The notes: generated by a model not told the origin, from the letters alone. A DNA stretch of 64,000 bases from Mycobacterium basiliense (GCF_900292015.1 NZ_LR130759.1:1798001-1862000), one strand, 5' to 3'; shown: positions 11,764-23,766, numbered from the stretch's first letter. Translations and numbers: made by a program.

Positions 11764-14700
11764 TGCGTTCCTCTTAGTCGTTCCGAAAGCTGTTCCAACA
11801 ACTCGGCTTCGGTGAATTCGTCGTAGGCATCGGCGGGTGGCTGGTCATCGATGTCCAGCAGCTCCGGCAGAGTCGTGGCCAAGTAGTCGGTAAGACTGTA
11901 GACCGTCGGGTAGTCGAAGACGACAGACGCCGGTAGATGTTCGCCGAGGCTTTCTGATAGCGCACGCTGAAGCGTCACGCTCATCAGCGAGTCCATGCCG
12001 AGTTGGAAGAAGCCGGCCGACGGATCGAGCGATTCGGTGGCAGCCATGCCCATCACCTTGGCGGCCAGGGCACCGACGTGGTCGAACAACATGTCGTGGC
12101 GGCGCTCGGCTTGGCACTCTCGCAGGGCCTTGCGGAACGCACTTTCCGGCAACGCCGCCTGGCCCGCCTCGGGCAGCAAGTCGTCGACGATCCGTAGCGT
12201 TCCACGGGTCCGGTAGGCGGCCGCCAACAGCGGCCAATCCGCGGCCACCACAACCGAATGCACTCCGGCGTCCGGGCTCATCGCCAGCGGTAACGCCCCG
12301 ATGGCGACGTCGTCCGCCATGGGCTGCAGGCCGGATTCGGCGCTGACCTGGCTGGCTTCTTGCTGCGCTTGGGCGAGCGACTTCCACAGGCCCCAGGCCA
12401 CGACGGTGGCCGGCAGTCCCATCAGGCGGCGCGCATAGCCCAAGCTGTCCAGGAAGGCGCTGGTCGCGGTGTAGTGCGCGAGCCAGCGCGAACCGATCAG
12501 ACCCGAGATCGAGGAGAACGAAACAAAATGTTTTACCGGGTGTTTCAGCGACAACCGGTGCAGCAGCCGTGCGGCGTCCAGCTTGGGCTTAAACATCGCG
12601 GCAACATCGTCATCGGTCATTTCGCTCAGCAAAACCGGCTGGCCGGCAAAGGCGGCCAGATAGATTCCCTCCAACGGAGGCAGGTCGACACCGAAGCGAT
12701 CGAACAACGCCGTCATCGCGGCCGGGTCGCTGGCATCCGCGGCCACTGAAACGAGGTCTGTCCCGCCGGCGGCCAGGCTCTCGGCCAGCGCCGCCAGCCG
12801 GTTGCCGGGATTGCGAGACACGGTGACGATCGTTTTTGCTCCCATCTGCGCGAGCTGGCGGAGCAAGTGGGGTCCGATGTTTCCAGTGGCTCCGATGACG
12901 AGCTGGCTGGTGTCCTCACTTAAGGTGGCTGGCGGCCCGGCCGGCCTGGTGGGCCGCTCGAGGCGGGGCGTGTGGCGCACACCGGATCGGTAGACGACCT
13001 GGTCCTCCCTGCTTTCCTCAGTGAGACCGGCGGCTTCCGCCAACACCTGCCGCGCGGCCAGCTCGGCTGGCAGTGACTCATCGAGATCGATGACACCACC
13101 CCAGATTTCGGGATGCTCCAGCGCCAGCGTGCGCCCCAGGCCCCACAGCACCGCGTGCGCGGGATTGGCGCGCTCGCCTTCGGTGATGGGCTGGGCATTG
13201 CGGGTCACCACGATCAGCTTGGACGTCGAATTGTTCGATGCATTGCTGGCGATCATCGCGGCGGCCAACCGGCGTGCCGCGCCGAACAGGCGGTAGGCGT
13301 AGTCGACATCGACGGGTTCGCTCGAGACCGGCGGCGCGTACAGCACGTTGTCAATGCCGATCAGGTCGGGCAGCGTGGTGGCATCGGTTTCGAGTGTGGA
13401 GGGCTCGAGGAATGCGGCTCGGGATCCGGGGTCGGACGATGCCGTTATGCGGCCGAACTCATCGGCCAACCCGGCATCGGAAACCACCAGCCACGAGCCG
13501 GTGTGCCCGCCCGTGACCGCGGGCCCACTGGGCAATGGGCGTACCGGCCACGTGAGGCGATAGCTCCACCCGTCGATAACGCTGTCACCGATTCCGTTCG
13601 GGCTCAACGCGATCCCGGCAGGTCCTGGGTGACTTGGGCGTTCGAACGCCGATGCACTTCCCGGCTCGGTGGTGATCCAGTGGCGGATGTGCTGCCAAGG
13701 ACTTGTGGGGAGCGGGGCGCGCGGTTCCGGTGGGTGCGGGGTCTGTGGTGGGTGCGTGGGGTCGGCGGTGTAGAGGTTCGTCCGGAAGGTGACGGTGTCG
13801 TCGGTATCGCGTTGCAGCGTCCCGATGGCCGTGTGTGTGGCTGGCCCGGTTTCGGCTGCGTTTTCGATCGTGTCGTTGATGGCTTGGGTCAGCAGCGGGT
13901 GGGCGCTGATTTCGATGAACGTGTGGTGGCTGCCGCCGGCGTCACTCGCGGCATGCGCGATGGCCTGCTGGAAATGCACCGGGTTGCGCATGTTGGTGGC
14001 CCAGTGCTCGGCGTCGAACAGTGGCTGGGTGCTGAAGTCCTGGTAGGTGGTGGAGATGATCGGAATGGTCGGGGTCCGTGGGGTGAGATCGGCCAGCTCC
14101 GCACGCATCTGGGGCTGCAGCGCGTCCATGGCCGGATTGTGCGGGGCCACTTCAATATTGACCCGGCTGGCAAAACGATTCCCGGCACGCACCCGGTCGA
14201 TCAGCTCGTCGATCTGCTTGGTCGGTCCGGCGATCACCGTCTGGCGTGGGGAGTTGTAGATCCCGACGGTCACCTGTGAATAGTCGGCGATCAAGTCCTC
14301 GGCGGCCGAGGCGTCGAGGCCCAACAGGGCCATGCCACCCTGCCCGGACAGCGGGGCCATCAACCGCGAGCGGGTGGCGGTCACCCGCAATCCCTCGGCC
14401 GGGGTCAGCGCCCCGGCGACCACGGCGGCGGCCACCTCGCCCATCGAATGGCCGATCACCAGGTCGGGCTGCACGCCGTAGGAGCGCCACAGCTGGGTCA
14501 ACGTCAGCTGCATACCGATGAGTCCGAGCTGGATCTGCTCGATGCCGACCAGCTCCTGGCCGCCGGCGATGACGTCCCGCAGCGAGAAACCGGCCTGCTC
14601 GACAAACACCGGCTCGAGTTCGGCGACGGCCGCGGCGAAGGCGGGTTCGTCGGCCAACAATTGGCGGCCCATGCCGGCCCATTGCGATCCGCGTCCGGAG

Positions 14701-16412
14701 TAGACAAACACCGTGCCCGGCCCTGGCGAGCCGTCCTGCGGACCGACCACCCCGGGGGCGTGCTGGCCGCTTGCCAGCGCGCGCAGGCCGGCCACGGCTT
14801 GGGCGCGATCACGAGCCACCACGCTGCCGAATTTGGCATGCCGGGCGCGGTGATGGTTGATGGAGTGGGCTAGGTCCGCCAACGGTACCTCGGCTCCGGG
14901 GCCCTCCATCCAGTCGGCCAGCACGGCGGCGGTAGCGGCCAGCCGCTGTGGTGTCTTGCCCGTTATCACCATGGTCGACACCTCGGTGTCTTGGTGGGGG
15001 TCGGCATCGGTTGCGGATGCGCCTGCGGAGATCCGAGCCAGCTCGGGCCCTTGCTCGACGATGACGTGCGCGTTGGTCCCGCCCAGCCCGAACGACGACA
15101 CCGCGGCACGCCGCGGGCCTTCCACGGTTGGCCACGGGGCGTTCTCGATGGGCACAAAAAACCGGGTCGATGCGGCGTCGATAGCCGGATTCCATTGCGA
15201 GAAATGCAGATTCGGCGGGATAGTGGCGTGTTGCACCGCAAGGGTAGCCTTGATGAATCCGGCGATCCCGGCCGCCGCCTCTAGGTGGCCGATATTGGTC
15301 TTTACCGCGCCCAGTGCGCACGACCCCTCGGCCCGGCCGTAGGTGGCGGCCAGTGCCTCGAACTCGATGGGATCGCCCAATATCGTTCCGGTTCCATGTG
15401 ATTCGACGTAATTCACGGTTTCGGGTGCCACATCGCCGGATCGCAACGCGTCGGCGATCACGTCGCACTGTGCCGCCGTGTTGGGCGCGGTGACCCCGTT
15501 GGAGCGGCCGTCCTGGTTGACCGCGGAACCGCGCACCACCGCCAGCACCTGGTCGCCGTCCCGCACCGCATCGGTCAACCGCTTGAGGACCACCACGCCG
15601 GCGCCCTCTCCACGTACGAACCCGTCCGCCGCTGCGTCAAACGTGGCGCACCTGCCCTGGGGGGACAGCAATCCCCAGGCAGATATCGCTATTTGGGTCT
15701 CTGGGCGAAGGGTGACGCTCACGCCGCCGGCCAGCGCCAGGTCGGTTTCGCGTAGTCGCAGGCTCTGACATGCCAGGTGCACCGCGACCAACGACGACGA
15801 GCACGCGGTGTCCACCGCTACTGCCGGACCGCGCAGCCCCAGCAGGTAGGAGATGCGACCTACCGTGATGCTGTGGGCGTTTCCGGTCCCGCTGTAGGCA
15901 TCCACATTTTCCAGATTGGAGGCCAACATGGATTGGTATTCGTTGAAATAGACCCCCATCATGACGCCGGTGCGGGTATCGGCCAGGGAATCCGTTGGTA
16001 TGCCGGCATGTTCGAGGGCCTCGTGGGCAACCTCGAGCAGCATTCGTTGCTGTGGATCCATGGCCGCGGCTTCGCGCGGTGTGATGCCGAAATACTCGGC
16101 GTCGAAACCGGCGATGTCGCGCACGAAGCCGCCCCACTTCGTGGTCATCCGCCCCGGAGTCAACGGATCAGGGTCATAGAAGGCGTCCGCATCCCATCGA
16201 TCGGCGGGTATCCGCGAGATCGCATTGCGGCCTTCGACCAGCAGGTCCCAGAAGCTGTCCGGCCCGTTGACGTCGCCGGGGAAACGGCAGCCGATGCCCA
16301 CCACGGCGATTGGCTCGGCCACCGCGATTCGGGAGATCTTGTTGAACTCTTCGGCAAGAGCCGCGCGTTGCTGCGCGGTCATGCCGGAAATCCGGCTGAA
16401 CGCAGTCCGCAT
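11760..16412 (-). CDS. ppsB: Phthiocerol synthesis type I polyketide synthase PpsB (KS-AT-KR-ACP)
   Basis: A 1550-residue module (M. tuberculosis PpsB about 1538). It has a ketosynthase (VDTACSSS, Cys204), an acyltransferase (GHSMGE, Ser656), a ketoreductase with a Rossmann motif (GATGNIGPH near 1172) and a C-terminal ACP (LGMDSLMS, Ser1475). No DH or ER is present, so the extension should leave a hydroxyl; with PpsA it is expected to build the 1,3-diol of phthiocerol. The ketoreductase active site reads HYTATSAF, with Ser in the usual Asn position, as I recall it also does in M. tuberculosis PpsB. The ATG shares its first base with the ppsA TAA stop (TAATG). Parts of the acyltransferase DNA are almost identical to ppsA (see repeat entries). 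Confidence 0.98.
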   Translation of the reverse strand: MRTAFSRISGMTAQQRAALAEEFNKISRIAVAEPIAVVGIGCRFPGDVNGPDSFWDLLVEGRNAISRIPADRWDADAFYDPDPLTPGRMTTKWGGFVRDIAGFDAEYFGITPREAAAMDPQQRMLLEVAHEALEHAGIPTDSLADTRTGVMMGVYFNEYQSMLASNLENVDAYSGTGNAHSITVGRISYLLGLRGPAVAVDTACSSSLVAVHLACQSLRLRETDLALAGGVSVTLRPETQIAISAWGLLSPQGRCATFDAAADGFVRGEGAGVVVLKRLTDAVRDGDQVLAVVRGSAVNQDGRSNGVTAPNTAAQCDVIADALRSGDVAPETVNYVESHGTGTILGDPIEFEALAATYGRAEGSCALGAVKTNIGHLEAAAGIAGFIKATLAVQHATIPPNLHFSQWNPAIDAASTRFFVPIENAPWPTVEGPRRAAVSSFGLGGTNAHVIVEQGPELARISAGASATDADPHQDTEVSTMVITGKTPQRLAATAAVLADWMEGPGAEVPLADLAHSINHHRARHAKFGSVVARDRAQAVAGLRALASGQHAPGVVGPQDGSPGPGTVFVYSGRGSQWAGMGRQLLADEPAFAAAVAELEPVFVEQAGFSLRDVIAGGQELVGIEQIQLGLIGMQLTLTQLWRSYGVQPDLVIGHSMGEVAAAVVAGALTPAEGLRVTATRSRLMAPLSGQGGMALLGLDASAAEDLIADYSQVTVGIYNSPRQTVIAGPTKQIDELIDRVRAGNRFASRVNIEVAPHNPAMDALQPQMRAELADLTPRTPTIPIISTTYQDFSTQPLFDAEHWATNMRNPVHFQQAIAHAASDAGGSHHTFIEISAHPLLTQAINDTIENAAETGPATHTAIGTLQRDTDDTVTFRTNLYTADPTHPPQTPHPPEPRAPLPTSPWQHIRHWITTEPGSASAFERPSHPGPAGIALSPNGIGDSVIDGWSYRLTWPVRPLPSGPAVTGGHTGSWLVVSDAGLADEFGRITASSDPGSRAAFLEPSTLETDATTLPDLIGIDNVLYAPPVSSEPVDVDYAYRLFGAARRLAAAMIASNASNNSTSKLIVVTRNAQPITEGERANPAHAVLWGLGRTLALEHPEIWGGVIDLDESLPAELAARQVLAEAAGLTEESREDQVVYRSGVRHTPRLERPTRPAGPPATLSEDTSQLVIGATGNIGPHLLRQLAQMGAKTIVTVSRNPGNRLAALAESLAAGGTDLVSVAADASDPAAMTALFDRFGVDLPPLEGIYLAAFAGQPVLLSEMTDDDVAAMFKPKLDAARLLHRLSLKHPVKHFVSFSSISGLIGSRWLAHYTATSAFLDSLGYARRLMGLPATVVAWGLWKSLAQAQQEASQVSAESGLQPMADDVAIGALPLAMSPDAGVHSVVVAADWPLLAAAYRTRGTLRIVDDLLPEAGQAALPESAFRKALRECQAERRHDMLFDHVGALAAKVMGMAATESLDPSAGFFQLGMDSLMSVTLQRALSESLGEHLPASVVFDYPTVYSLTDYLATTLPELLDIDDQPPADAYDEFTEAELLEQLSERLRGTQ
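13966..14153. repeat. ppsB copy of near-identical ppsA/ppsB acyltransferase block 1
   Basis: These 188 bases differ from 19368-19555 in ppsA at only one position that I can see (14052 versus 19454). Both copies lie at the same offset of 5402 bases and encode the second half of the acyltransferase ([19 protein letters not shown]). Flanking codons differ more often. Confidence 0.85.
14395..14612. repeat. ppsB copy of near-identical ppsA/ppsB acyltransferase block 2
   Basis: These 218 bases match 19797-20014 in ppsA with one visible mismatch (14454 versus 19856), again at offset 5402. The block covers the GHSMGE active-site region and the [16 protein letters not shown] stretch. Confidence 0.85.
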
Positions 16413-19400
16413 TACGCCGATCCCTCGGCCTCTGTCGAAGCCGATTCGATCCGGTCAAACAGGCTGTCCAAGATGCTTCCGGCCGAGGACGACAGCGCGG
16501 TCATCGCATCTTCCTCGGGGCTGTCCTGGGGCGCAACGCGCTTGGCGAGATACCGGGCCAGGGCCGCAACCGTCGGATGGTTGAACAGCATGGTGGCCGA
16601 CAGTTCTATTCCGACGAATTGCTCGGCTTCACGCCGAATAGCCATCGCCATAAGCGAATTGAGCCCCATCTCGGCGAACGGCCGGTCGATATCCAGGTCG
16701 TTCTCCGGTACCCGGAGTTCGGCGGCGATGATGCTGCGCAACCCGTTCTGCAGCTCATCGCGCACATCCGTGGCCGACATCTGCGACCAGTCATGTGCCG
16801 GTATCAGGTATGCCTCACCGAGCGTCGATCCGTCCGCGCCGCCGGGTGACGGCACCGGAACCACGACCGCTTGGGCAATGTCGTAGCCCTGAACGTGTTC
16901 CCAAGCGGTGAAGGCCTCGTCCGGCGTGATGGCCCGCGAACCCATGCGCTCCAGCTCGTCGCTGACGATCTGCGCATCGACGGCAAATCCAAGTCCGCGC
17001 CAGGCCACCCAGTCCAGACTCATGGTGTGGCAACCCTGCTGGCGGCGCGTCCGCGCCAGTGCGTCCAGGTAAGAATTGGCGGCCGCATACGATCCTTGCC
17101 CGGGGATACCGAATATCCCTGCGGCCGAAGCGGTTAAGAACAAGAAGTCGACGCTGCCGGGCGGAAACGCCTGGCTGATCACCCGGCTGCCGGCGATCTT
17201 GGGCCACATCACTTGTGCCACCGCATCGTCGGTCAACTGCGTTACCAGTTGATCGTTGGTGACCCCCGCCGCGTGGATGATGCCGCGGATCGGCGCAGCG
17301 CCATCACGATCGCGCTTGGCCACCAAGGCTTGCATATCGTCACCGCGGCCGACGTCGACAGTGACGGCCTCGACCGTCACACCACGCATTTCGAGGGCTC
17401 GGATACCGTCGATCTTCTGACGCAGCCCGGCGTCGAGGCTGTCGAGCTCCCAATCCCGCCTTGGCGGCAACGGTGTGCGGCCGGTCAACACCAATCGGCG
17501 AGCACCGCAACTGACGAGCCAATCCGCCATCAACAGACCCAGCGCCCCCATACCGCCGGTAATGAGGTAGGCAGCATCTGGCCTGCACTGCAAAGACTTT
17601 CGCACCGGATTGCCCCGTACCGGCGCCAACGTTGGTGCCAGCACCATGCCCTCTCGCAGGACCAGGATGGACTTGCTCGGGTTTTGCAGCAGACCGGCAA
17701 GTGCCGGTCCCATACCCTCGATGTCGTCGTGGTCTGCGAGGTCGACCAGGCCGCCCCAGAGCTCAGGATGCTCAGCGGCGATGACGCCGGCGAAGCCCCA
17801 CAGGAAGCTCTGGCGCAGCGCTGACTCCGTCACGGATTCGTGCACTCCGCGGGTGATGATCCACAACGCGGCCGGCTTGTCAGCGTCCCTCGCCGCCAAC
17901 GTCCGGACCAAGTCGCTGATTTCGGCGGACACTCGCACCGCGAAGTCGACGTCGGTCTCGTTGGGGCCCGCCGGGTCGGCGTCGGTGACGTAGAGCAGGT
18001 AACTGGCCTCCGACGGCGCTGCCGGTGGATAGCCGGCCTCCTCGAGGCGTGGTCGCAGCGCGGCGCCGGCATTGCCGATTATTGCGACGGGTCGCAAACC
18101 GGCGACCGGGTGCGCCTTCGCATCGCTTCGATCGGTCCTTGGTTGCCATTCGATTGTGTGCACGAAATCTCTGGCATCGGAAGGTGATAGGGCGATCGGT
18201 GCGGCCGGCTGGCCCTCGCTGAAGTCCAGCGCTCGATACCGTAGTGAGCGCATCGATAGACAGGGCATTTTGTTGGGCCCGGCGACGGTGAGATCGACCG
18301 TGAGTTCGTCACCGTCGTCAGCGATGCGGTTCAGGATCACCGACCCGCGCGGCGCGGTGACGGCGTCGCTGAGCCATACCCGCTCGATGCTTGCCGGCAC
18401 GTAGAGCCGTGAATCGTCCACGTCCGCCAGCGCTGCGACGTGAACCGCGGCGTCCAGCAGTGGTGCGGTCGAACCTTCCGGCAACGCTTCGGGCAGTTCG
18501 ATCGCAGCCCTGAGACCGGTTGCCGTCGGCGTCCACGAATACACAGACCAGCTGAACGGCAGGCCATCGACGCCATGCGCGGCGAAGCGCGCGGCCAGGT
18601 CGGGAACGGCGTCCGGCGTCGGTTCGCTGTGGCCGTTCTCGCTGCGACCGTTGTGGTGGCCGTTGGCCAGATGGGGGTCGCCGGACGCGGCCGGGACGCC
18701 CGATGCGGCCGAGAGTTGCGCGGTCACGTGGCGCGTCCAGCGTTGTGCGTCGGCTTCACCGGCCGGGCTGGAGGCCAGGCTGATCGAGTGATTGCCGGCG
18801 ACGACCTGGATCAGGCGTGGCTGGTCGATGAATACGGGTTGCTCGAAGCGGACTCTGGTCAGCGTGGAGTAGCCCAATTCGGCTGCCGCACACAGGAGGG
18901 TGTGCAGCACGACGGAAGCCGGGACCAACTCGACCCCGTGGAATCGGTACCGCCCCGGGTACGGCTTGGCGTCCGGTGCCAGCCTCGCTTGCCAGAGGTT
19001 CGCCGGCGGGCTCGATAGCACCGCGGTGTGTTGGCCGAGCAGCGTGCCCGGCCGGGGCGCCGATCCCACCATATTGACCGGACGTGTTGGGGAGATCCAA
19101 TGGCGGGTGTGTTGCCACGGGGTCGTCGGAATGGGTGGGTGCGGCTCGGGCGGATGGGGGGTGTGCGGTGGATGGGTGGTGTGGACGGCGTTCAGATTGG
19201 TGCGGAAGGTGACGGTGTCGTCGGTGTCGCGTTGCAGGGTCCCGATGCTGGTGTATCGGGTTCCGTGCTGCGCGCTGAGCAAGGTATCGGTGATGGCCTG
19301 GGTCAGCAGTGGGTGGGCGCTGATTTCGATGAAGGTGTGGTGGTCGATGCCGGCCGCGGCGATGGCTTGCTGGAAATGCACCGGGTTGCGCATGTTGGTG

Positions 19401-22006
19401 GCCCAGTGCTCGGCGTCGAACAGTGGCTGGGTGCTGAAGTCCTGGTAGGTGGTCGAGATGATCGGAATGGTCGGGGTCCGTGGGGTGAGATCGGCCAGCT
19501 CCGCACGCATCTGGGGCTGCAGCGCGTCCATGGCCGGATTGTGCGGGGCCACTTCGATATTGACCCGACTCGCGAAGCGGTCCTTCGCCCGGACCCGGGT
19601 GATCAACTCATCGATCTGGCCGGCGGGACCGGCGATGACGGTTTGCCGCGGGGAGTTGTAAATCCCCAGCGTGACTTGCGGGTAGTCGGCGATCAACGCC
19701 TGCGTCGCGGCCGCGTCCAGTTCGAGCAGGGCCATGCCTCCTTGGCCGGACAACGGCGCCATCAGTCGGGAACGGGTGGCGGTCACCCGCAACCCTTCGG
19801 CCGGGGTCAGCGCCCCGGCGACCACGGCGGCGGCCACCTCGCCCATCGAATGGCCAATCACCAGGTCGGGCTGCACGCCGTAGGAGCGCCACAGCTGGGT
19901 CAACGTCAGCTGCATACCGATGAGTCCGAGCTGGATCTGCTCGATGCCGACCAGCTCCTGGCCGCCGGCGATGACGTCCCGCAGCGAGAAACCGGCCTGC
20001 TCGACAAACACCGGTTCCAGTTCGGCGAGCGCAGCGGCGAAAGCCGGCTCGTCGGCCAACAGTTGACGGCCCATCCCAACCCACTGCGATCCACGCCCGG
20101 AGTAGACGAACACCGTGCCCGGCCCGGTCGCGCCGTCGTGTGGATTGACTACGCCGGGGGCGCGCTGCCCAGCGGCCAACGCGCGCAATCCAGCCACTGC
20201 CTCGGCGCGGTCCCGCGCCACCACGGTGCCAAATTTGGTCTGTCGTGAGCGGTGATGATTGACCGTGTGGGCCACATCGGCCAGTGGCACGTTGGCGCCC
20301 GCGCCCTCCATCCAGTCGGCCAGCACGTCCGCGGTCGCCGCCACTCGCGGTGCGGTCTTACCCGCTACTACGAGCGTGGACACCGCCGGGCTCGGGTGCT
20401 CCTGGGCCGTCGGCGGCACCTCTTGTCCCTGCTCGATCACCACGTGGGCGTTGGTGCCACCGAATCCAAATGACGACACACCGGCCCGACGCGGATGCCC
20501 CGTGTCCGGCCAATCGGTCAGTTCGTCAACGACTTTCATCCGTAGGTCGGCGAAGGGGATATGCGGGTTCGGACTCTCGAAGCGCTGGTTCGGTGGGATC
20601 TGGCCGTGTTGGACCGCAAGCACGGTCTTGATGAAGCCGGCGATGCCAGCGGCCGCCTCCGTGTGACCGAGATTGGTCTTGACGGCGCCGAGCAGCAGGG
20701 GAGAGTCCTCGAGACGTCCGCGGCCCAGCACCGTGCCGAGGGCACGCGCTTCGATTGGGTCGCCCAACAAAGTTCCGGTCCCGTGGGCCTCGACGTAGTC
20801 GACCTCGTTGGGTTGCATTCCCGCGTTGGTATAGGCGGCGCGGAGAACGGCCATTTGGGCCGCCGGGTTCGGTGCCATCAGGCCGTTGGAACGACCGTCT
20901 TGGTTGATGGCTGAGCCGCAGATCACCGCCAGCACCCGATCGCCGTCGCGTTGTGCATCGGTCAATCGCTTGAGGACCACCACGCCGGCGCCTTCACCGC
21001 GGACGAATCCGTCGGCGGCGGCATCGAATGCGCGGCAGTTGCCGGTCGGTGACAACGCACCCACCTGGTCGAACCCGCGGAATACGGCAGGGGACAACAA
21101 CAAATTCACGCCGGCCGCGATCGCCAGGTTGGCGTCCTGGGTACGCAGGCTCTGGCAGGCGAGATGGATCGCCACCAGTGATGAGGAGCAGGCAGTATCC
21201 ACCGCCACGGAGGGGCCGCGCAGGTCAAGAAAATATGAGAGGCGGTTGGCGATGATGCTCATCGCGCCGCCGGTATTGCTCCAGCCATCCACCTGGGTGA
21301 GGTCGGTGGAAGCGATGGCGCCGTATTCGCTCAGGCATGACCCGGCGAACACCCCGGTCTGGGAGCGTCGCAGCGAGCTGGGCGGTATTCCGGCTTGTTC
21401 CAACGCTTCCCAGGCCACTTCCAGCAACAGGCGTTGCTGGGGGTCCATTTTGTCCGCTTCGCTGGTGGAGATTTCGAAGAATTCCGCATCGAAGGCGTCG
21501 ATGTCGGGGAGGAAGGAGCCCCACCGGGTGGTGCGGGCCAGTAATGCCTTCACCGCGGGCGAGCCGTCGTCGAACAGGTCCCACCGTTCGTCGGGGACCT
21601 GCCCAATCGAGGAACGCCGGTCACAGAGGAACTGCCAGAGTTCGTCGGGTCCGGATATCCCTCCCGGGAACCGACATCCCATCCCGATGACGGCTATCGG
21701 CTCCTCGAGTGAATTGCGGGCCCCACGCGCTACCGCGGCCTCCGATCCGGGGTCGGGCTGCGGCGCGGTGAGGTAGGCGGCAAGCGCATTGATCGTCGGG
21801 TGTTCCCAGAAGTCGATCGGGGACACCGTTTTGCCCAGCAACTCCGTCAGTTCCCCAGAGAGCACGACGGCGTCACGCGAACTCACCCCGAGGTCGGCCA
21901 ACGAGAGATTGGGATCCACTTCGTCGGGCGTGCAGCCGATGTTTGTGACCAGGTAGTCGACAAGCCAGTGGCGAAGGTCAGCTTCGCCGTTGATGCTGGC
22001 CGTCAT
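16412..22006 (-). CDS. ppsA: Phthiocerol synthesis type I polyketide synthase PpsA (ACP-KS-AT-KR-ACP)
   Basis: This is the first elongation module, 1864 residues (M. tuberculosis 1876). It starts with its own ACP (LGVSSRDAV, carrier Ser43), which receives the acyl chain activated by FadD26. Then come the ketosynthase (VDTACSSS Cys273, His408 in EAHGTGT, His448 in KTNLGHTE), the acyltransferase (GHSMGE, Ser720), a region of about 450 residues with a degenerate dehydratase-like fold and no clear HxxxGxxxxP, the ketoreductase (ITGGMGALG near 1480, GSYAAANSY Tyr) and a C-terminal ACP (LNSLMAM, Ser1784). The domain order matches the known loading role. The ATG overlaps the fadD26 stop by 4 bases (ATGA). 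Confidence 0.98.
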   Translation of the reverse strand: MTASINGEADLRHWLVDYLVTNIGCTPDEVDPNLSLADLGVSSRDAVVLSGELTELLGKTVSPIDFWEHPTINALAAYLTAPQPDPGSEAAVARGARNSLEEPIAVIGMGCRFPGGISGPDELWQFLCDRRSSIGQVPDERWDLFDDGSPAVKALLARTTRWGSFLPDIDAFDAEFFEISTSEADKMDPQQRLLLEVAWEALEQAGIPPSSLRRSQTGVFAGSCLSEYGAIASTDLTQVDGWSNTGGAMSIIANRLSYFLDLRGPSVAVDTACSSSLVAIHLACQSLRTQDANLAIAAGVNLLLSPAVFRGFDQVGALSPTGNCRAFDAAADGFVRGEGAGVVVLKRLTDAQRDGDRVLAVICGSAINQDGRSNGLMAPNPAAQMAVLRAAYTNAGMQPNEVDYVEAHGTGTLLGDPIEARALGTVLGRGRLEDSPLLLGAVKTNLGHTEAAAGIAGFIKTVLAVQHGQIPPNQRFESPNPHIPFADLRMKVVDELTDWPDTGHPRRAGVSSFGFGGTNAHVVIEQGQEVPPTAQEHPSPAVSTLVVAGKTAPRVAATADVLADWMEGAGANVPLADVAHTVNHHRSRQTKFGTVVARDRAEAVAGLRALAAGQRAPGVVNPHDGATGPGTVFVYSGRGSQWVGMGRQLLADEPAFAAALAELEPVFVEQAGFSLRDVIAGGQELVGIEQIQLGLIGMQLTLTQLWRSYGVQPDLVIGHSMGEVAAAVVAGALTPAEGLRVTATRSRLMAPLSGQGGMALLELDAAATQALIADYPQVTLGIYNSPRQTVIAGPAGQIDELITRVRAKDRFASRVNIEVAPHNPAMDALQPQMRAELADLTPRTPTIPIISTTYQDFSTQPLFDAEHWATNMRNPVHFQQAIAAAGIDHHTFIEISAHPLLTQAITDTLLSAQHGTRYTSIGTLQRDTDDTVTFRTNLNAVHTTHPPHTPHPPEPHPPIPTTPWQHTRHWISPTRPVNMVGSAPRPGTLLGQHTAVLSSPPANLWQARLAPDAKPYPGRYRFHGVELVPASVVLHTLLCAAAELGYSTLTRVRFEQPVFIDQPRLIQVVAGNHSISLASSPAGEADAQRWTRHVTAQLSAASGVPAASGDPHLANGHHNGRSENGHSEPTPDAVPDLAARFAAHGVDGLPFSWSVYSWTPTATGLRAAIELPEALPEGSTAPLLDAAVHVAALADVDDSRLYVPASIERVWLSDAVTAPRGSVILNRIADDGDELTVDLTVAGPNKMPCLSMRSLRYRALDFSEGQPAAPIALSPSDARDFVHTIEWQPRTDRSDAKAHPVAGLRPVAIIGNAGAALRPRLEEAGYPPAAPSEASYLLYVTDADPAGPNETDVDFAVRVSAEISDLVRTLAARDADKPAALWIITRGVHESVTESALRQSFLWGFAGVIAAEHPELWGGLVDLADHDDIEGMGPALAGLLQNPSKSILVLREGMVLAPTLAPVRGNPVRKSLQCRPDAAYLITGGMGALGLLMADWLVSCGARRLVLTGRTPLPPRRDWELDSLDAGLRQKIDGIRALEMRGVTVEAVTVDVGRGDDMQALVAKRDRDGAAPIRGIIHAAGVTNDQLVTQLTDDAVAQVMWPKIAGSRVISQAFPPGSVDFLFLTASAAGIFGIPGQGSYAAANSYLDALARTRRQQGCHTMSLDWVAWRGLGFAVDAQIVSDELERMGSRAITPDEAFTAWEHVQGYDIAQAVVVPVPSPGGADGSTLGEAYLIPAHDWSQMSATDVRDELQNGLRSIIAAELRVPENDLDIDRPFAEMGLNSLMAMAIRREAEQFVGIELSATMLFNHPTVAALARYLAKRVAPQDSPEEDAMTALSSSAGSILDSLFDRIESASTEAEGSA
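19368..19555. repeat. ppsA copy of near-identical ppsA/ppsB acyltransferase block 1
   Basis: Direct-repeat partner of 13966-14153 (188 bases, one mismatch). The ppsC and ppsD acyltransferases are related in protein but do not share this DNA identity. Confidence 0.85.
19797..20014. repeat. ppsA copy of near-identical ppsA/ppsB acyltransferase block 2
   Basis: Direct-repeat partner of 14395-14612 (218 bases, one mismatch). The stretch between the two blocks (19556-19796) diverges more from its ppsB counterpart, so the identity is patchy. Confidence 0.85.
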
Positions 22007-23766
22007 ACCGTCACGTCCAGCCGCTTGAAGCCGTCGCTGCGATAACGTTCGACGCAGGCCGAACGCCGGATCTTGCCGCTGGTGGTGATCGGAATCGAGC
22101 CCGGTGACACCAGAACCAGATCGGCCACGCGCAGGCTGTGCGACTTCGATATCGCCGAGGTGATTTCACGCTTGACCGAACGCAGTTTGAGCATGGCGTC
22201 TTCCGCGGATGCCCCGCGTCTCTTCAGTTCGATGATCGCCACCAGTTGCTCGGTGATGTCGTCGGGCACGGCTATGGCCGCGACGCGGCCGCCGGTGATC
22301 TCCTGAATCGTCGCCTCGATGTCGTCGGGGTAGTGGTTGCGCCCATCGACGATGAGCAGGTCTTTGATGCGGCCCATGATGAACAGCTCGCCATTGGACA
22401 TGACGCCCAGGTCACCGGTCCGCAGCCACGGTCCCTCGGGAGTTCCCGGTGCGGGATTGACCAGCCTGGCGTTGAAGGTGCGCGCGCTCTGGTCGGGCTT
22501 GCGCCAGTAACCCATGGCCACGTGCTCGCCATGCGCCCAAATCTCGCCGACCGTGCCCGGTGGGTTCTCGATCATGGTCTCCGGGTCGACGATTCGCACG
22601 GCAGATGGGTCCGGAGAGCCGTAGCTGATGAGTTCGGTACCGACTGACCCCTCGGCCCCGCAAGGCCGGGCCTGACCGGCGGTCAGGTGCTCGTAGTCGA
22701 AACGGACCGTCTTGGGGGCGGTTCCGGCTTCGGGCGCCGCAACGTAGAGGGTCGCTTCCGCCAGCCCATAGGACGGGCGCACCGCCGCGGGGCTGAGATG
22801 GTAGCGAGCAAAATGCTCGGTGAAGCGCTTCACCGTGGCCACATGGATTCGCTCGCTGCCACTGACGATTCCGCAGACGTTGCTGAGGTCGAGTCCGGCC
22901 ATGTCTTCATCGGAGGTCCTGCGCACGGCCAATTCGAATGCGAAATTGGGTGCCGCGGAAAAGCAACGCCCGCTGCTGGCCAACAATTGCATCCACCGGG
23001 CGGGACGGCGCAGAAACGACATCGGGCTAAGCAATGTTGCGCTTCGATCAGCCACCAGGGGGGCGCAAATTCCGAGAATGAGGCCCATGTCGTGGAATAG
23101 GGGCAGCCACGACACGACCGACATGTCGCCCGGAATCTTTTCGGGGCCCCCAAAGTACCCGTAGAGGCTCTGCGTCACGTTGGCAATGACGTTCTCATGC
23201 GACACGATGACGCCGGCCGGTGTGCGTGTCGACCCGGACGTGTACTGCAGATATGCTGCGCCGGTCGCCGGCTGCGCAAGCGGCTGCAGCGGCTGCAGCG
23301 GTTGCGGCGAGTGCAGATCAAGCAGATCGACCTCAATGACCAACGGGGCGGGCTGGCCGTTGTGTGAGCACGCGTATTTCGTTACGTCGCCTACCACAGA
23401 CGAGGTCGTGAGAATGGCAACGGGTTGGGAATCCCGTAACACCGCGGACACGCGTTCGTCGTGAATTCCATATTGTGGAGTCGAAAGAGGAACCGCAATG
23501 AATCCGGCCTGTAGTGCACCGAGAAATGCGATGACATATTCCAGCCCCTGCGGTGCCAGAATTGCCACTCGATCACCCTGGACGCCGCATAGTTTGAGCT
23601 CTTCAGCGATGATGCAAGCGCGCCTGTAAACCTGCGACCATGTCAAGCTCTCAGCAAACCCCGTAGGATCCAATCCATAGTCGATGTAGGTAAAGGCTGC
23701 GGTGTCGGACTGCTGTCTGGCGCGCTCCTGTAGCAAAGAGGGTATCGAACGGTCGCTCACCGGCAT
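22003..23766 (-). CDS. fadD26: Long-chain fatty-acid-AMP ligase FadD26
   Basis: A fatty-acyl-AMP ligase (FAAL) of 587 residues (M. tuberculosis 583). It converts a long-chain fatty acid to acyl-AMP and loads the PpsA ACP. Visible are the ATP-binding loop [16 protein letters not shown], the motif [10 protein letters not shown], the hinge [19 protein letters not shown] and the C-terminal lysine in TTSGKIRRS. It is first in the fadD26-ppsA-D operon and overlaps ppsA by ATGA. GGGAG about 9 bases upstream supports the ATG. A nine-base repeat near 23285-23312 encodes repeated Pro-Leu-Gln just before the ATP loop; this low-complexity stretch accounts for the slight length gain over M. tuberculosis. 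Confidence 0.97.
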   Translation of the reverse strand: MPVSDRSIPSLLQERARQQSDTAAFTYIDYGLDPTGFAESLTWSQVYRRACIIAEELKLCGVQGDRVAILAPQGLEYVIAFLGALQAGFIAVPLSTPQYGIHDERVSAVLRDSQPVAILTTSSVVGDVTKYACSHNGQPAPLVIEVDLLDLHSPQPLQPLQPLAQPATGAAYLQYTSGSTRTPAGVIVSHENVIANVTQSLYGYFGGPEKIPGDMSVVSWLPLFHDMGLILGICAPLVADRSATLLSPMSFLRRPARWMQLLASSGRCFSAAPNFAFELAVRRTSDEDMAGLDLSNVCGIVSGSERIHVATVKRFTEHFARYHLSPAAVRPSYGLAEATLYVAAPEAGTAPKTVRFDYEHLTAGQARPCGAEGSVGTELISYGSPDPSAVRIVDPETMIENPPGTVGEIWAHGEHVAMGYWRKPDQSARTFNARLVNPAPGTPEGPWLRTGDLGVMSNGELFIMGRIKDLLIVDGRNHYPDDIEATIQEITGGRVAAIAVPDDITEQLVAIIELKRRGASAEDAMLKLRSVKREITSAISKSHSLRVADLVLVSPGSIPITTSGKIRRSACVERYRSDGFKRLDVTV

